Source of the DNA: an uncultured Acidobacteriia bacterium
GTDB lineage: Bacteria > Acidobacteriota > Terriglobia > Bryobacterales > Bryobacteraceae
Assembly: GCA_903929755.1 (NCBI GenBank)
Contig: CAIYVZ010000052.1
Span: forward strand, 62,001-126,000
Direction of reading: 5' to 3'
DNA length: 64,000 nucleotides
Of the stretch, positions 8,484 through 17,277 are shown piece after piece (position 1 is the stretch's first letter; every line of letters begins with the position of its first letter). Both the position numbers and the translations under genes were made by a program. Under the pieces are notes generated by a model, which saw nothing but the letters and a program-made list of their open reading frames with translations, was not told the DNA's origin and did not search any database.

Positions 8484-10826
8484 ATGGTCTCCGGAAAAAT
8501 GAAATACACCGCCTTCCTCGCAGTCTCCCTTGCGGCTGCGGGCGGAATCTACCTCTACATCTCGCGTCACGCCCAACCCAACCCGGCACAGCTCCGCGGC
8601 GCCATTGGCCAGGACGTCGACACCTCCGTTCTCACCGGCAACTACGATCTGTCCCGCACCAACGCCTACCTCGCGGAATCCATCCTCACCCCCGCCAATG
8701 TCCGCCCCGCCTCTTTCGGGAAGGCCTTCACCCTCGCTGTCGATGGCCAGATCTACGCCCAGCCCCTCTACCTGCCAGGTCTTTCCATCCCCGGTCAAAC
8801 CGCCCGCCACAACGTAGTCTTCGTGGCCACGATGCACAACTCGGTCTACGCCTTCGACGCCGACACCCCCGCCATGCCCCTGTGGACTATCAACCTCGGT
8901 CCCTCCGTCACCACCTCCACCTACGGCACGCCCGACGAGCCTTACACCGACATCCAGCCCGAAAATGGCATCCTCGGCACGCCCGTCATTGATGCCGCCT
9001 CCTCCACCCTCTACGTCGTCGGCGCCACCCTCGATAACGGCGCCTACGCCTACCGCCTCCATGCTCTCGATTGCACCACCGGAGCCGAGCGCCCCGGCTC
9101 TCCCGTCGCCATCGGTGCTCAGGTGGATGGCACCGGCGACGGCAGCGTAAACGGGAAAATCGCCTTCGACGCCAAACAGCACCTGCAGCGCACCGGTCTC
9201 CTGCTCCTCAACGGCACAATCTACGCCGGTTTCGGCTCCCACGGCGACAATGACCCCTATCACGGCTGGCTCATCGGCTTCAACGCCTCCACCCTGGAGC
9301 GCGTCTCCGGCTTCAACGCCACTCCCGGCGGAGACGGCGGCGCTTTCTGGCAATCCGGCCGAGCCCCCGCCGCCGACGAAGAGGGCAACATCTATCTCGT
9401 GGCCGGCAACGGAGCCGCCGACCTGAAATCCAACTTCGGCAACAGCATCCTCCGGCTGGATCCGAAAGGCTCCACTGTCGCCGACTTCTTCACGCCCTTC
9501 GACGTGCAGGACCTCAACGATTCCGATTCCGACCTGATGGGCGGCCCCCTCCTTATCCCCGGCACCAAACTTCTCCTCGGCAGCGGCAAGGCTGGCGTCA
9601 TCTACCTCCTGGACCGCACCAACCTGGGACACAGCGCCGCCAATGACGCGCAAATCCCCCAGCGTCTCGATACCGGTGGCCAGCTCATCTTCAACGTCGC
9701 CCTCTGGAACCGTCCCGACGGGCCGATCCTCTACAACCACTTCGTCAACGCCCCCATCACGGCCTATAAACTCGCGGGCGGCAAGCTTGGCTCCACGCCC
9801 TTCGCATCGTCCCAAAACGGTTTCCCGGTTCCCTACCAGGGCATGGTGCTGTCGGCCAACGGCTACCTCGCCGGAAGCGGTGTTCTTTGGGTCCTGGCCC
9901 CCGCTGGCTCCCCCCGCTCCCCCGCCATTCTGCACGCCTACAATGCGGACGGTCTCGAAGAGATCTGGAACAGCAAGATGACTGCCGGTGACGCCGTCGG
10001 CAGCTACATGAAGTTCACCAACCCAACCGTCGCTAACGGCAAAGTTTACGTCCCCACCGGCGATCACCAGTTGGTCGTCTATGGTCCCGTCGGCAGCCGC
10101 AACACGACTGCGGTCCCCGTGCCCGTGGTGACCGCGGTCGTCAACGCCGCCAGTTATGCCTCCGGCCCCGTAGCCCCCGGCGAGATCATCGCCATCCTCG
10201 GCCAGTACCTCGGGCCTGACGCTTCTGTCTCCGGTACCGTGGATGCCAACGGAGTTCTCGGCACCACACTGGAAGGCGTCCAGGTTCGCTTCAACGGCGT
10301 CCTGTCCCCACTCTTCGCGGTCTCCAGTGGTCTGGTAACCGCCGTGGTGCCCTGGGAAGTCTCCACGTCCGGCAACGTGACGCTGCAACTCTCCTGGCGC
10401 GGGAAGCAGGCCGCCCCCATCAACCTGACGCTCACCGAAACCACCCCAGGCCTGTTCTCCACCGATTCTTCAGGCAGCGGCCCCGGAGCCTTCCTCAATG
10501 AGGACGGAACTCTGAATTCACCTGACAATCCTGCCAAACCCGGCACCCTGATCACCGTCAGCGGCACCGGAGGAGGCCAAACCAATCCGGCTTCCGAGAC
10601 GGGCGTTATTGCCACCGCTCCCGCGCCCCTGTCGGCCCAGACCACGGCTACCGTAGCCGGCAAAACCGCCAGAATCGACTACGCCGGGAGCGCTCCCGGA
10701 GCCCTTACCGGAGCCATGCAAGTCCGCCTCCGCCTCCCCGGCAGCCTCACCACAGGCCCCGCCGCCGTAGTTGTCGGAGCCGGTTCCCAATCCAGCCAGG
10801 GGACTGTCCTCGTCTACATCCAGTAG
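8484..10826 (+). CDS. Exported beta-propeller protein with Solibacter C-terminal domain (TIGR03437)
   Basis: This 780-residue protein starts at an ATG preceded by AGGAGGGA with good spacing. A hydrophobic N-terminal segment (about 8-26) is a signal peptide or anchor. Residues from about 45 to 540 contain PQQ-like or WD-type propeller blades with repeated patterns such as VFVATMHNSVYAFDAD, STLYVVGATLDNG and GKVYVPTGDHQLVVYG. From about 547, VVNAASYAS begins the roughly 215-residue C-terminal domain known mostly from Solibacter. Function is unknown; it is probably outside the cytoplasm and may bind or oxidise a substrate. No cytochrome motif is present. Confidence 0.85.
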   Translation: MVSGKMKYTAFLAVSLAAAGGIYLYISRHAQPNPAQLRGAIGQDVDTSVLTGNYDLSRTNAYLAESILTPANVRPASFGKAFTLAVDGQIYAQPLYLPGLSIPGQTARHNVVFVATMHNSVYAFDADTPAMPLWTINLGPSVTTSTYGTPDEPYTDIQPENGILGTPVIDAASSTLYVVGATLDNGAYAYRLHALDCTTGAERPGSPVAIGAQVDGTGDGSVNGKIAFDAKQHLQRTGLLLLNGTIYAGFGSHGDNDPYHGWLIGFNASTLERVSGFNATPGGDGGAFWQSGRAPAADEEGNIYLVAGNGAADLKSNFGNSILRLDPKGSTVADFFTPFDVQDLNDSDSDLMGGPLLIPGTKLLLGSGKAGVIYLLDRTNLGHSAANDAQIPQRLDTGGQLIFNVALWNRPDGPILYNHFVNAPITAYKLAGGKLGSTPFASSQNGFPVPYQGMVLSANGYLAGSGVLWVLAPAGSPRSPAILHAYNADGLEEIWNSKMTAGDAVGSYMKFTNPTVANGKVYVPTGDHQLVVYGPVGSRNTTAVPVPVVTAVVNAASYASGPVAPGEIIAILGQYLGPDASVSGTVDANGVLGTTLEGVQVRFNGVLSPLFAVSSGLVTAVVPWEVSTSGNVTLQLSWRGKQAAPINLTLTETTPGLFSTDSSGSGPGAFLNEDGTLNSPDNPAKPGTLITVSGTGGGQTNPASETGVIATAPAPLSAQTTATVAGKTARIDYAGSAPGALTGAMQVRLRLPGSLTTGPAAVVVGAGSQSSQGTVLVYIQ

Positions 10827-10876
10827 CCTCTCTCGGAACTATTTACGTACCCGGCCGAACTTGATAGAGTTTCGGA

Positions 10877-11164
10877 ATGGGAATTTCAGTCATGGGTGTC
10901 GTCTGGTACAAGCCAGAACATTACGATGCGCTGCTCGGAATGTTTCCTGATAGAGATAAATTGCATTCAACCTTCGAAGAATGGCTGAAGGACGCCGTAC
11001 GCGTCACGGATCAGCTCCGGGGCAACGGTATCGCTTTCCGGATGGTCTTTATTGATCCCGACACTTTTCCCGCCTGGTGTGTGGCTCGGGGCCTGAGGCT
11101 GGACGCGGGCGCCCGCGCGCGTTTCGCTACTGAGTTCGTTCGCGGGAAAGCGCCTCACAAATAA
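10877..11164 (+). CDS. Small conserved hypothetical protein
   Basis: This 95-residue protein contains VVWYKPEHYDALLGMF, a Phe-Glu-Glu-Trp-Leu stretch (FEEWLKDAV) and PDTFPAWCVARGLRLD. The pattern resembles small uncharacterised cytoplasmic proteins that are widespread in soil bacteria. It has no signal peptide or membrane segment. The start could be 10877 or an ATG five codons later (10892). It lies 50 bp after the propeller gene on the same strand. No function can be given. Confidence 0.65.
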   Translation: MGISVMGVVWYKPEHYDALLGMFPDRDKLHSTFEEWLKDAVRVTDQLRGNGIAFRMVFIDPDTFPAWCVARGLRLDAGARARFATEFVRGKAPHK

Positions 11165-11468
11165 CTTGCCGCTCAGCTGAACCGTATTCCTGTCTGCTCG
11201 GCGTACTGGTGGCCGGAATACAACTGAGCCGCCGAATTGGTTCCATTGGCGCGCTCCCAACCATGCTGATAGTCGCCGCAATCATTGACCGCGTCTTGGC
11301 GAATGTCGGCCCCTTCGTGCTGGCTGGTCCTTCCGGCGCAGCAGGTTGGCGGCATCACTCTGCTCCGCTTTCTCGTCATCTCGCTTCGTCTGAACTCCAG
11401 GCTCATTCCCGTAATCGGGGTCGGCGCTCTGATGTTTTTCACGGCAGGCGTGAGCGTCTGTACCCGAA
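11165..11468. other. Intergenic stretch without a supported gene
   Basis: About 300 bases with only short overlapping frames on both strands and no convincing domain, repeat or hairpin. One plus-strand frame ends in a hydrophobic run (LIPVIGVGALMFFTAGVSV) that could be a membrane-protein relic, but it lacks a start signal and an upstream continuation. Confidence 0.5.
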
Positions 11469-11741
11469 CTACCTGCGGTTATAAGTCTGCTTGAAAAGCT
11501 TCTTCACCGCAGGCGAATCGTGATTGGTTGTGACCGTGAGAAGTTTGCCGTCCGATGAAAGCGACCACACTTCAGAAATCTGCAGCGTGACATTCCGCGG
11601 CATCCTGCCATACGGCCGCGAAGTCGCAATAACAAAGTCACAGCCCTGCATCTTTGCCGCTACAGCCGCTTGCCCCAGAAATGTTACCGTCTTCTGGGGC
11701 AAGCCAAGCGCCTTATCTGCGGCCTGATCACAACCGTGCAA
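11469..11741 (-). pseudogene. Possible C-terminal fragment of a secreted Solibacter-type protein
   Basis: This frame of about 90 codons opens with a TTG and ends in EVWSLSSDGKLLTVTTNHDS followed by a basic tail. That end resembles the C-termini of small exported proteins common in Acidobacteria, where a strand reading LSxDGKxLTV closes a beta barrel. The N-terminal half has no signal peptide or start signal, so this is more likely a relic than an intact gene. It lies directly downstream of the haloperoxidase stop on the same strand. Confidence 0.35.
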
Positions 11742-11747
11742 TCTGGC

Positions 11748-13409
11748 TCAGCACTGCGGGCAGATGCTGGCCCGCGAGCCGTCAAACTTAGTGAAGTTGA
11801 ACCCTTGGAACGGTTCCGTATAGGTATAGGCCAAATCGCGTAACATGCCGATTGCGACGCTCTCACCCAGCAGCAGTCCGTTGATCCCGTCGGACCTGTA
11901 ATGGACCCCAGCTGCGTTTCTCGCCAGCGAAATATTCGCTGCCAGCTTATTCAGCTCATCGCCCACCGTCAGCACTCCGCTCGTATACGGCACCAGCGTC
12001 TGGCCATCATCGGAAGGTACCACCGGATTCGTCACCACCGCCGTCTCGTTAAAGAAGGCCTTCAGCGCCGTAACGCAGGCTCCCGCGATGACCGCATGGC
12101 CAGCCGTGTACGCCGGATGTGTGGGACTGCCTTCCGGATAAGCCGAAGGATGCAGGTACGTGCCAAATGCCGCGGCCGAAGCCTTGAGCGCCGCCGAGTT
12201 CAGCACGCTCTTCTCAATCGGATACTTCGCCGCGCCCGTCAGGTGGTTATGAATCAGGCCCCCGAACGCTTCCGGCCGCAGACGACGGTGAACCTGCCAT
12301 TTGCCATACCATGCTGCGCGCAAACCTGCATTCGCGAAGTTCGTCACCAGATCCAGGATATGCGGCGCGCCAAAGGTTGAAAATCCGCCCTGAGTCTTCG
12401 AAGTTCGGTAAGGATTCGAGTCACTTACCGGAGCGCCCCCGGCACTCAACAGCACCAGGCAGGCATTCAGATATGCCTGAAAACTGAAATCCTGGTGGAC
12501 AAACCATGCCAGGTCACGCTGATTGACAATGTAGCGCGGCGCGTCGTTAAAGCTGAACCCCATCGTCGCCGGATTTCCGTTCTGCACACTCAACCATTCG
12601 CCATACCCCGTCAGGAAATCTATCCCCGCCCTGGGGGTCCGGTATTTCTGGACGATAGTAGAGGGACCATACGGCACATCCCGATACAGAAACTGTGAAA
12701 CATAGGGGCCATTCAGGTCACCCGGGGTAGCTCCGCGGAACAATGTATCCGTTGTCACGTGCCCGTTCTGCTTCGGCCCCGTGAACGCCGAAAGAAAATT
12801 CAGATCCGACACAGCATTCAGAATCGTCGGATCCGTTCGGAACTGCGAAAACGGCACGTCACGCGTCAGCGCTTGCCAGTAAAGCTCCACCATTTCGCAG
12901 GACGCCTCAGCGCTCGCCAGCGCCGGCGGCGGAGCCAGTAACTGCTTGTGGGAATCCTTGCCGATCAGGTCGTAGGCATAGCCGGCCTGCGGATCCGCCA
13001 GCTTTGCTTTCCCGCCCAGCGGAATCGCCTCGTAATCAGCATTTTGCCCCGACTCGGTAGCTTTCAGAAACGCGGCATAGGCACTCGGGTCCACTTCTCC
13101 CTGCGCGTTGTGCGGCAAACCTTTGCTGTAGTTTCCAATGTAATTCGGATACAGTTGCTCATCGCCATTCGTCCGTGGCTGAATTACAGACTGATCCCGC
13201 TGCAGCAGCGCAAGATCCCGCCGCAAGCGGAAGGCGTCGTTCGCACGTTGTTGCGCCCCGGACCCTCCTGTCAGGACCAGTTTCGCCGACCCCTCATTGA
13301 AGGAGGAGGCCTTCACTGCCGTCCCCTCATCGACAGTCGCGGCCTTCACTGCCGCCCCCGCCGTCATCAACATTCCAAGTACAGCTCTGCGAGGTTGCTT
13401 CGTATCCAT
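11748..13409 (-). CDS. Exported vanadium-dependent haloperoxidase (PAP2-related)
   Basis: This 553-residue protein is likely Tat-exported (MDTKQPRRAVLGMLMTAG). The vanadate-binding PAP2-type core is at the C-terminus: KWQVHRRLRPE supplies Lys and Arg, SPTHPAYTAGHA supplies Ser, Gly and His, and ARNAAGVHYRSD supplies the last Arg and His. Vanadium haloperoxidases use H2O2 to oxidise bromide or chloride; some relatives are phosphatases, so activity is not certain. The ATG at 13409 has AGGAG six bases upstream, which decides the start against a longer frame to 13463. Near the N-terminus an 11-residue unit (AVKAATVDEGT / AVKASSFNEGS) is duplicated. Confidence 0.88.
   Translation of the reverse strand: MDTKQPRRAVLGMLMTAGAAVKAATVDEGTAVKASSFNEGSAKLVLTGGSGAQQRANDAFRLRRDLALLQRDQSVIQPRTNGDEQLYPNYIGNYSKGLPHNAQGEVDPSAYAAFLKATESGQNADYEAIPLGGKAKLADPQAGYAYDLIGKDSHKQLLAPPPALASAEASCEMVELYWQALTRDVPFSQFRTDPTILNAVSDLNFLSAFTGPKQNGHVTTDTLFRGATPGDLNGPYVSQFLYRDVPYGPSTIVQKYRTPRAGIDFLTGYGEWLSVQNGNPATMGFSFNDAPRYIVNQRDLAWFVHQDFSFQAYLNACLVLLSAGGAPVSDSNPYRTSKTQGGFSTFGAPHILDLVTNFANAGLRAAWYGKWQVHRRLRPEAFGGLIHNHLTGAAKYPIEKSVLNSAALKASAAAFGTYLHPSAYPEGSPTHPAYTAGHAVIAGACVTALKAFFNETAVVTNPVVPSDDGQTLVPYTSGVLTVGDELNKLAANISLARNAAGVHYRSDGINGLLLGESVAIGMLRDLAYTYTEPFQGFNFTKFDGSRASICPQC
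13288..13353. repeat. 33-bp in-frame tandem duplication in the haloperoxidase gene
   Basis: Two diverged 33-bp units, approximately 13288-13320 and 13321-13353, encode the sequences AVKASSFNEGS and AVKAATVDEGT directly after the signal peptide. The period is a multiple of three, so the frame is kept. Confidence 0.65.
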
Positions 13410-13639
13410 TTGCGGCTCCTGTGTCCCTGTGCGTTTTGAGTGTACTGGACGTACCAATGTCAACTAAACTCAGGGTACCAATTCCCGCGCTGACCATTTC
13501 AGGTCTATTTGCTGGACCGGGTTCTGTACAATACAGGTTTTTGCTGCCCAATGTTCCGCTTATCACCGAACTATCGTTAACCTGCGCGGCGGGTGCCTGA
13601 ACGGTCCGTTGCCAAAAGAAAAAGTTCTCCTGCAATGAA

Positions 13640-14222
13640 GGTTGGCGATGCGGTTCTGTCAGCTGGCGAGGGCCGACTCGCTGTGCGGGATTTGCAACGG
13701 GCTGGCTTGTTCGCGGGGAAGGCTGGTACATGTGGGCCTGGACAAGGCACCCAGCCGCTCGACGCTGTCCCGCGCCAATTCACACCGCCCGGCGGCTCTG
13801 TTCGAGGATGTTTTCCAGACCATGTCAGCACGCTTCTTTCACTTCAGGAACAACCGAATTTCGCTTCAAGAACAAGCTGCTTTCGCTGGAATGTGGCACG
13901 GTAAAGGCGCATGTGCGGCTGGACCGCGGCCAGCGCGACGATTCGCTGTTCGGAAGCTGGACCTCAGCCGGGGTCTTCTCCTCACCAGCAGCTCTTCGTC
14001 ACCCGCAGCTCTTCGTCACCGGCACCAAGGAGAATGCGGTCTTCGAAGTTGTCGGAAGCTGCAAGACTCCTGAAATCGCAATATCCAGCCAGACCAGACC
14101 ATCCGGCTGACCGGCGCGGCCGCCCGCAGACATTGCCTCCACCTGCTGCGCCGCGTCGTCGTTTGGGACGCCAACAGGCAACGCGAAATCGTCCTGCTCA
14201 CCAACTATTTGGGTTTCGGCTC
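13640..14222 (+). pseudogene. Decayed IS4-family transposase
   Basis: Transposase-like peptides appear in order but in different frames. First, RFCQLARADSLCGICNGLA and LVHVGLDKAPSRSTLSRANS (about 13652-13770), which match the N-terminal region of IS4/DUF4372 transposases. Second, after a frameshift near 13855, EFRFKNKLLSLE then GTVKAHVRLDRG with an internal deletion, then DDSLFGSWTSAGVF. Third, after another shift, DQTIRLTG and LLRRVVVWDANRQREIVLLTN (about 14088-14215). At least two frameshifts, deletions and a 17-bp duplication show it is inactive. No terminal inverted repeats or target duplication could be identified. Confidence 0.75.
13988..14020. repeat. 17-bp-period tandem duplication inside the transposase relic
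   Basis: GCAGCTCTTCGTCACC occurs at 13988-14003 and again at 14005-14020. The duplication inserts 17 bp into the transposase frame, just before the segment reading LFVTGTKENAVFEVV. Confidence 0.85.
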
Positions 14223-14264
14223 CCCCCCATCGCCAGGGCCGAGCTCATCCCGGAACCGCCGTTT

Positions 14265-14438
14265 TCAGAAGTGCAAGCCGTTTGCCATCAACACCAACCA
14301 ATCCGGTCCACAATGTTCGTGGATACCAGTGTGCTGGACCCGCATGTTCCCGATTTCCCCAGCGCCGTCGTCCAGCTTCATCGTGCGGATCGCCGCCCCG
14401 GTAATCGTGTTCTTCAGCTTCCCTTTGTTATCAAACAC
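14265..14438 (-). pseudogene. Fragment of an unrecognised gene, disrupted by a 17-bp duplication
   Basis: From a GTG at 14438 the minus strand encodes 57 residues, including FDNKGKLKNTITGAAIRTM and MRVQHTGIHEHCGPDWLVLM, ending NGLHF. The composition looks protein-like. With one copy of the 17-bp repeat removed, the frame would extend upstream through DDENKRSTVFDNKGK toward the 117-residue gene at 14475-14828. The duplication therefore looks like the lesion that cut a longer reading frame, although a short gene starting at the GTG (AAAGG is just upstream) is possible. The family is not recognised. Confidence 0.35.
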
Positions 14439-14455
14439 CCTTTGTTATCAAACAC
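14422..14455. repeat. Perfect 17-bp tandem duplication
   Basis: CCTTTGTTATCAAACAC is repeated exactly at 14422-14438 and 14439-14455. The length is not a multiple of three, so any gene crossing it is frameshifted. Confidence 0.9.
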
Positions 14456-14474
14456 CGTGCTGCGCTTATTTTCG

Positions 14475-14828
14475 TCATCCGACGGCGGTAGAACCGCTAC
14501 CGCCGGGCCGGTCCACCACGTCCTGCAGTTCCTGAAACTTCTCCAGCAGGTGCGAGTATGCAGATCGCTGTGCCCGGATAATACAGGACCGAAGGAACGC
14601 CGCCTGTTCCGCGATATATTCCCGGTCCTGCTCGGTCTTCTCCTCCAGCGACGCCTCGTAGCGGGCGAGGTTTATTCGCCCTTCCAGTCGCGGAACGTAT
14701 TCGTCGTGAAAATACTGGTCGGCAAGCTCACGCAGATTCTGCTGTGTCCCCAGGTCCAGCCCATCGTAGCCAGGTAGTTCTTCGGCGATCTCAGCAATTG
14801 TCTGTTCCAGATATTTCGCGTGTGTCAT
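14475..14828 (-). CDS. Hypothetical helical protein
   Basis: This 117-residue ORF, MTHAKYLEQTIAEIAEELPG onward, is rich in Glu, Gln, Leu and Ala and predicted mostly helical (RINLARYEASLEEKTEQDRE, YSHLLEKFQELQDVV). It has no signal peptide or membrane segment and no recognisable domain. It sits in a gene-poor patch beside a decayed transposase and a broken minus-strand fragment, so it may be a surviving part of a larger gene. The start lacks a strong ribosome binding site. Confidence 0.45.
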   Translation of the reverse strand: MTHAKYLEQTIAEIAEELPGYDGLDLGTQQNLRELADQYFHDEYVPRLEGRINLARYEASLEEKTEQDREYIAEQAAFLRSCIIRAQRSAYSHLLEKFQELQDVVDRPGGSGSTAVG

Positions 14829-15379
14829 TAATCTTCAGGATGATGCACGCCCATGAACCGTCCGGCCAGGGCCAGAATACGTCTCGTGCCCCGGCCTCGC
14901 AACTGGTGGTCCTTTCCTTAAATAAATGAGAGCGCGCACCATGTGTTTTCCTTTGCCAAACATGGGTTTGTTCGCGTACCCGTAATCGGTGTTGGTTTCG
15001 GAAGTCGCCTGTTATGAACCAGATAGCGCTTTTATCCAGGCGTGCAGCCCTGCGGAGCGGAGGCCTCCGTCGTCATGTGGTTTGCCCTGAATACCGTATC
15101 GTCAATCCGGCGACCGGGCTCGTAAACGTACTGCCCGCCAGCATCGCGGGCGTCTCCAAGGGTGCCCATCAAACCGGGATCAATTTCCGGGGACCGTTAC
15201 CTGCCGGGTGTCAGCTTGATAAAGCCTGCCTTGGCACCTATCACTTTACGGTTCATCGCGTGAGGGCGAACATGCCGAACGCCAACTAAGTCCGTCGGTA
15301 CTTTGTATTTTCCGAACCTCATGCCCCTTCCAGAAACCTCGTCCGGCAGGGGGTGGTCGGTGGGTCTTTATGGAATCTA
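14829..15379. other. Gene-poor stretch of about 550 bp
   Basis: No frame here has convincing coding character, no hairpin with a T-tract was seen and no IS end was identified. On the minus strand around 15080-15140 there is a short protein-like run (GGQYVYEPGRRIDDTVF) interrupted by stops, which may be gene debris. The stretch ends at the tRNA gene. Confidence 0.5.
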
Positions 15380-15468
15380 TGGTGCCCGGGGCGGGAATTG
15401 AACCCGCACTCCTCTTGCGAGAATACGGATTTTAAGTCCGTTGCGTCTGCCGATTTCGCCACCCGGGC
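15380..15468 (-). tRNA. tRNA-Leu (anticodon UAA)
   Basis: The minus strand folds as a class II tRNA. The acceptor stem is GCCCGGG/CCCGGGC with discriminator A and an encoded CCA (15382-15380). The D-arm is followed by an anticodon stem ACGGA/TCCGT around the loop CTTAAAA (anticodon TAA at 15434-15432). A long variable arm (TTCTCGCAAGAGGA) and a T-arm with GGTTCAATTCC complete it. The long variable arm and UAA anticodon identify leucine. Confidence 0.96.
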
Positions 15469-15625
15469 ACGTTTTGTGGGGCCCAATGAACCCCACAACC
15501 CGATTCTACCGTGTCAGCTCATTTTTTGGCGATCCTGTTTGCGCGCCCAGAAATGTCTTTACTCGTCTTCACATTTGCCTTACTTTATACACGAGAGCCA
15601 AGCGTTTACGCTGGAGGAGATTTCC

Positions 15626-16213
15626 ATGAGGTTCAGTTCAGCGGGAGCCGTTGCGGCGCTGGCACTATTCGTGGCCACCGCACAGGCGGGCCAGGTTCAC
15701 ATAGATGACTCCCAGACCACAGGGATTACAGTAACCGACAATTGTGGCGGAACTTGTTTCGGTAACGTCCAGTACTTCGACAACGAGCACATCACTTTCG
15801 ACTGGTACGTCAGCCTCCCCTCCATCGGCACCAGTACCGATATGAGTGCACTCCTGTCCGGTGGCATTGTCAGTGATTACGCCGTTTTCCATACCGTCCT
15901 GGGGCTTTCAACTGTCGGCGTATCGTTCTATTCCGATGGCGGAGTCTGGGATGTCAATGCGGATGCCAACGCCCTGTATGATTCGCTCGGGTCGACCGAC
16001 GCAGCGAGAAACTCACACGTACTCCTTTTGGACGCTGAAACGGAAGGCGTGTCCCAGAAGCTGGCGGACTACCTGAACTTCGATTTGCCCGGGCATCCCA
16101 GCATTGACCAGTTATACGTCACCTCTGGTACTCCCGAGCCTGGAACCTGGGTTCTGATCGGCACTGGCCTGGCAGGCATGGTCGTTGCTCGTCGCCGCCG
16201 TCGCCCAGCGTAG
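15626..16213 (+). CDS. PEP-CTERM sorting domain protein
   Basis: This 195-residue secreted protein starts at an ATG with GGAGGAG seven bases upstream. It has a signal peptide (about 1-20, MRFSSAGAVAALALFVATAQ). The C-terminus is a PEP-CTERM sorting signal: TPEPGTWVL, a hydrophobic helix (LIGTGLAGMVVA) and an Arg cluster. Exosortase would cleave and anchor it at the envelope; no exosortase gene is in the window. The central domain is a Thr/Asp/Ser-rich beta structure of unknown role. The frame reads upstream through the tRNA gene, which is not coding. Confidence 0.88.
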   Translation: MRFSSAGAVAALALFVATAQAGQVHIDDSQTTGITVTDNCGGTCFGNVQYFDNEHITFDWYVSLPSIGTSTDMSALLSGGIVSDYAVFHTVLGLSTVGVSFYSDGGVWDVNADANALYDSLGSTDAARNSHVLLLDAETEGVSQKLADYLNFDLPGHPSIDQLYVTSGTPEPGTWVLIGTGLAGMVVARRRRRPA

Positions 16214-16306
16214 TTTCCGTCACTTGTAAACCCGGGTATCGGTCTTGAACCGTACCCGGTCGTTTTGTTTACCCTCCACGCGATTCCACCTGGCATAATA
16301 AAACCA

Positions 16307-16813
16307 ATGCCAACCCCTTCCGCGCAAAAAGTGGCCGAAGCTCTCGACTTGTTCAGCCGGGGCCCTGCTGAACTCGAAGCCGCCCTCGCCGGTGTCACCG
16401 GTGAACAACTGGAATTCCACCCCGCTCCGGGTAAGTGGAACATCCTCCAAATCATTCGCCACCTCGCCGATACCGAAATTGTTGCGGCCATGCGACTCCG
16501 CCTCGTCGCCGCACAGGGCGGCCTGGATGGAACAAAGCCCACCCTGCTTCCCTTCGATCAGGACGCCTGGGCCGACAACCTCGACTACGAGGAATCCGAC
16601 ATCTCCGACGCTTTTGCAACCTTCCACGTTCTCCGCAACGATACGTCAAAGCTCCTCGCATCCCAACCTCCGGAAACCTTCGAGAACGTCGGCTTTCACC
16701 CCGAACGCGGTGACCTCACTCTCCTCGCCCTGGTCGAGATCTTCGGCAACCACGTTCTGAAACACATCGAACAGATCAAAGCCGCCCGAAAGGCTTGCAA
16801 GCCCTCCAAATGA
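16307..16813 (+). CDS. DinB-family protein
   Basis: This 168-residue four-helix DinB/YfiT-like protein shows the family metal-binding pattern: a first His in WNILQIIRHLADTE (about 51) and the C-terminal pair in EIFGNHVLKHIEQIKAA. DinB-like proteins are putative metal-dependent thiol transferases or hydrolases; the exact activity is unknown. The ATG at 16307 is preferred to an upstream in-frame start because it begins MPTPSAQKVAEALDLF in family register. Its stop overlaps the start of the cupin gene (ATGA), so the genes are probably translationally coupled. Confidence 0.82.
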   Translation: MPTPSAQKVAEALDLFSRGPAELEAALAGVTGEQLEFHPAPGKWNILQIIRHLADTEIVAAMRLRLVAAQGGLDGTKPTLLPFDQDAWADNLDYEESDISDAFATFHVLRNDTSKLLASQPPETFENVGFHPERGDLTLLALVEIFGNHVLKHIEQIKAARKACKPSK

Positions 16814-17277
16814 CGCCCGATGCGCCCACTCCCGACTGGAAAAATCACGGGGTCCGCATCGTCCGGGCCGGCGAGCTCGACACCAACACGCCCCAAACTC
16901 CCGGCATGTCCCGAGCCGCAGCCATCACCCATGCCCGCGCCGGGGCCAACAAACTCTGGGCTGGCACCGTGATTGTGGAACCCGACGCCCGCACCGCGGC
17001 CCATCACCACGGTGATCTTGAGACCGTCCTGTACGTCGTCCGCGGCAGGGCACGGATGCGTTGGGGCAACCATCTTGAATTCACGGATGAAGCCGGCCCC
17101 GGCGACTTCATCTTCGTCCCGCCCTTCGTTCCGCATCAGGAAATGAACGCGTGCCCGGATGAGCCCGTGGAATGCGTCGTGGTCCGCAGTGGCCAGGAAC
17201 CCATTGTGGTGAATCTGGATATCGCCGAAGCCACCTCGAAGCCGATCCCGTTCCACCCGGCCGGACACCAGTCTTGA
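16810..17277 (+). CDS. Cupin domain protein
   Basis: This 155-residue single cupin has the two conserved barrel motifs. Motif 1 is AHHHGDLETVLYVVRGRARM, with two or three metal-binding His and a Glu. Motif 2 is PGDFIFVPPFVPHQEMNA, with the fourth ligand His. The metal is probably Fe, Mn or Zn; the substrate is unknown, and sugar or small-molecule isomerases or dioxygenases are possible. It sits in an overlapping run DinB-cupin-TauE: its ATG overlaps the DinB stop and its TGA overlaps the TTG start of the next gene. Confidence 0.85.
   Translation: MTPDAPTPDWKNHGVRIVRAGELDTNTPQTPGMSRAAAITHARAGANKLWAGTVIVEPDARTAAHHHGDLETVLYVVRGRARMRWGNHLEFTDEAGPGDFIFVPPFVPHQEMNACPDEPVECVVVRSGQEPIVVNLDIAEATSKPIPFHPAGHQS

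Noticed and set aside
8454-10388. 644-codon frame antisense to the propeller gene
   Set aside because: It is Gly/Val/Asp-rich with no domain. The opposite frame has a signal peptide, good ribosome binding site and recognisable domains. High GC content produces long antisense frames.
15014-15289. 91-codon plus-strand frame before the tRNA
   Set aside because: It has no domain, no ribosome binding site and unusual composition. The region looks like non-coding or degraded sequence.
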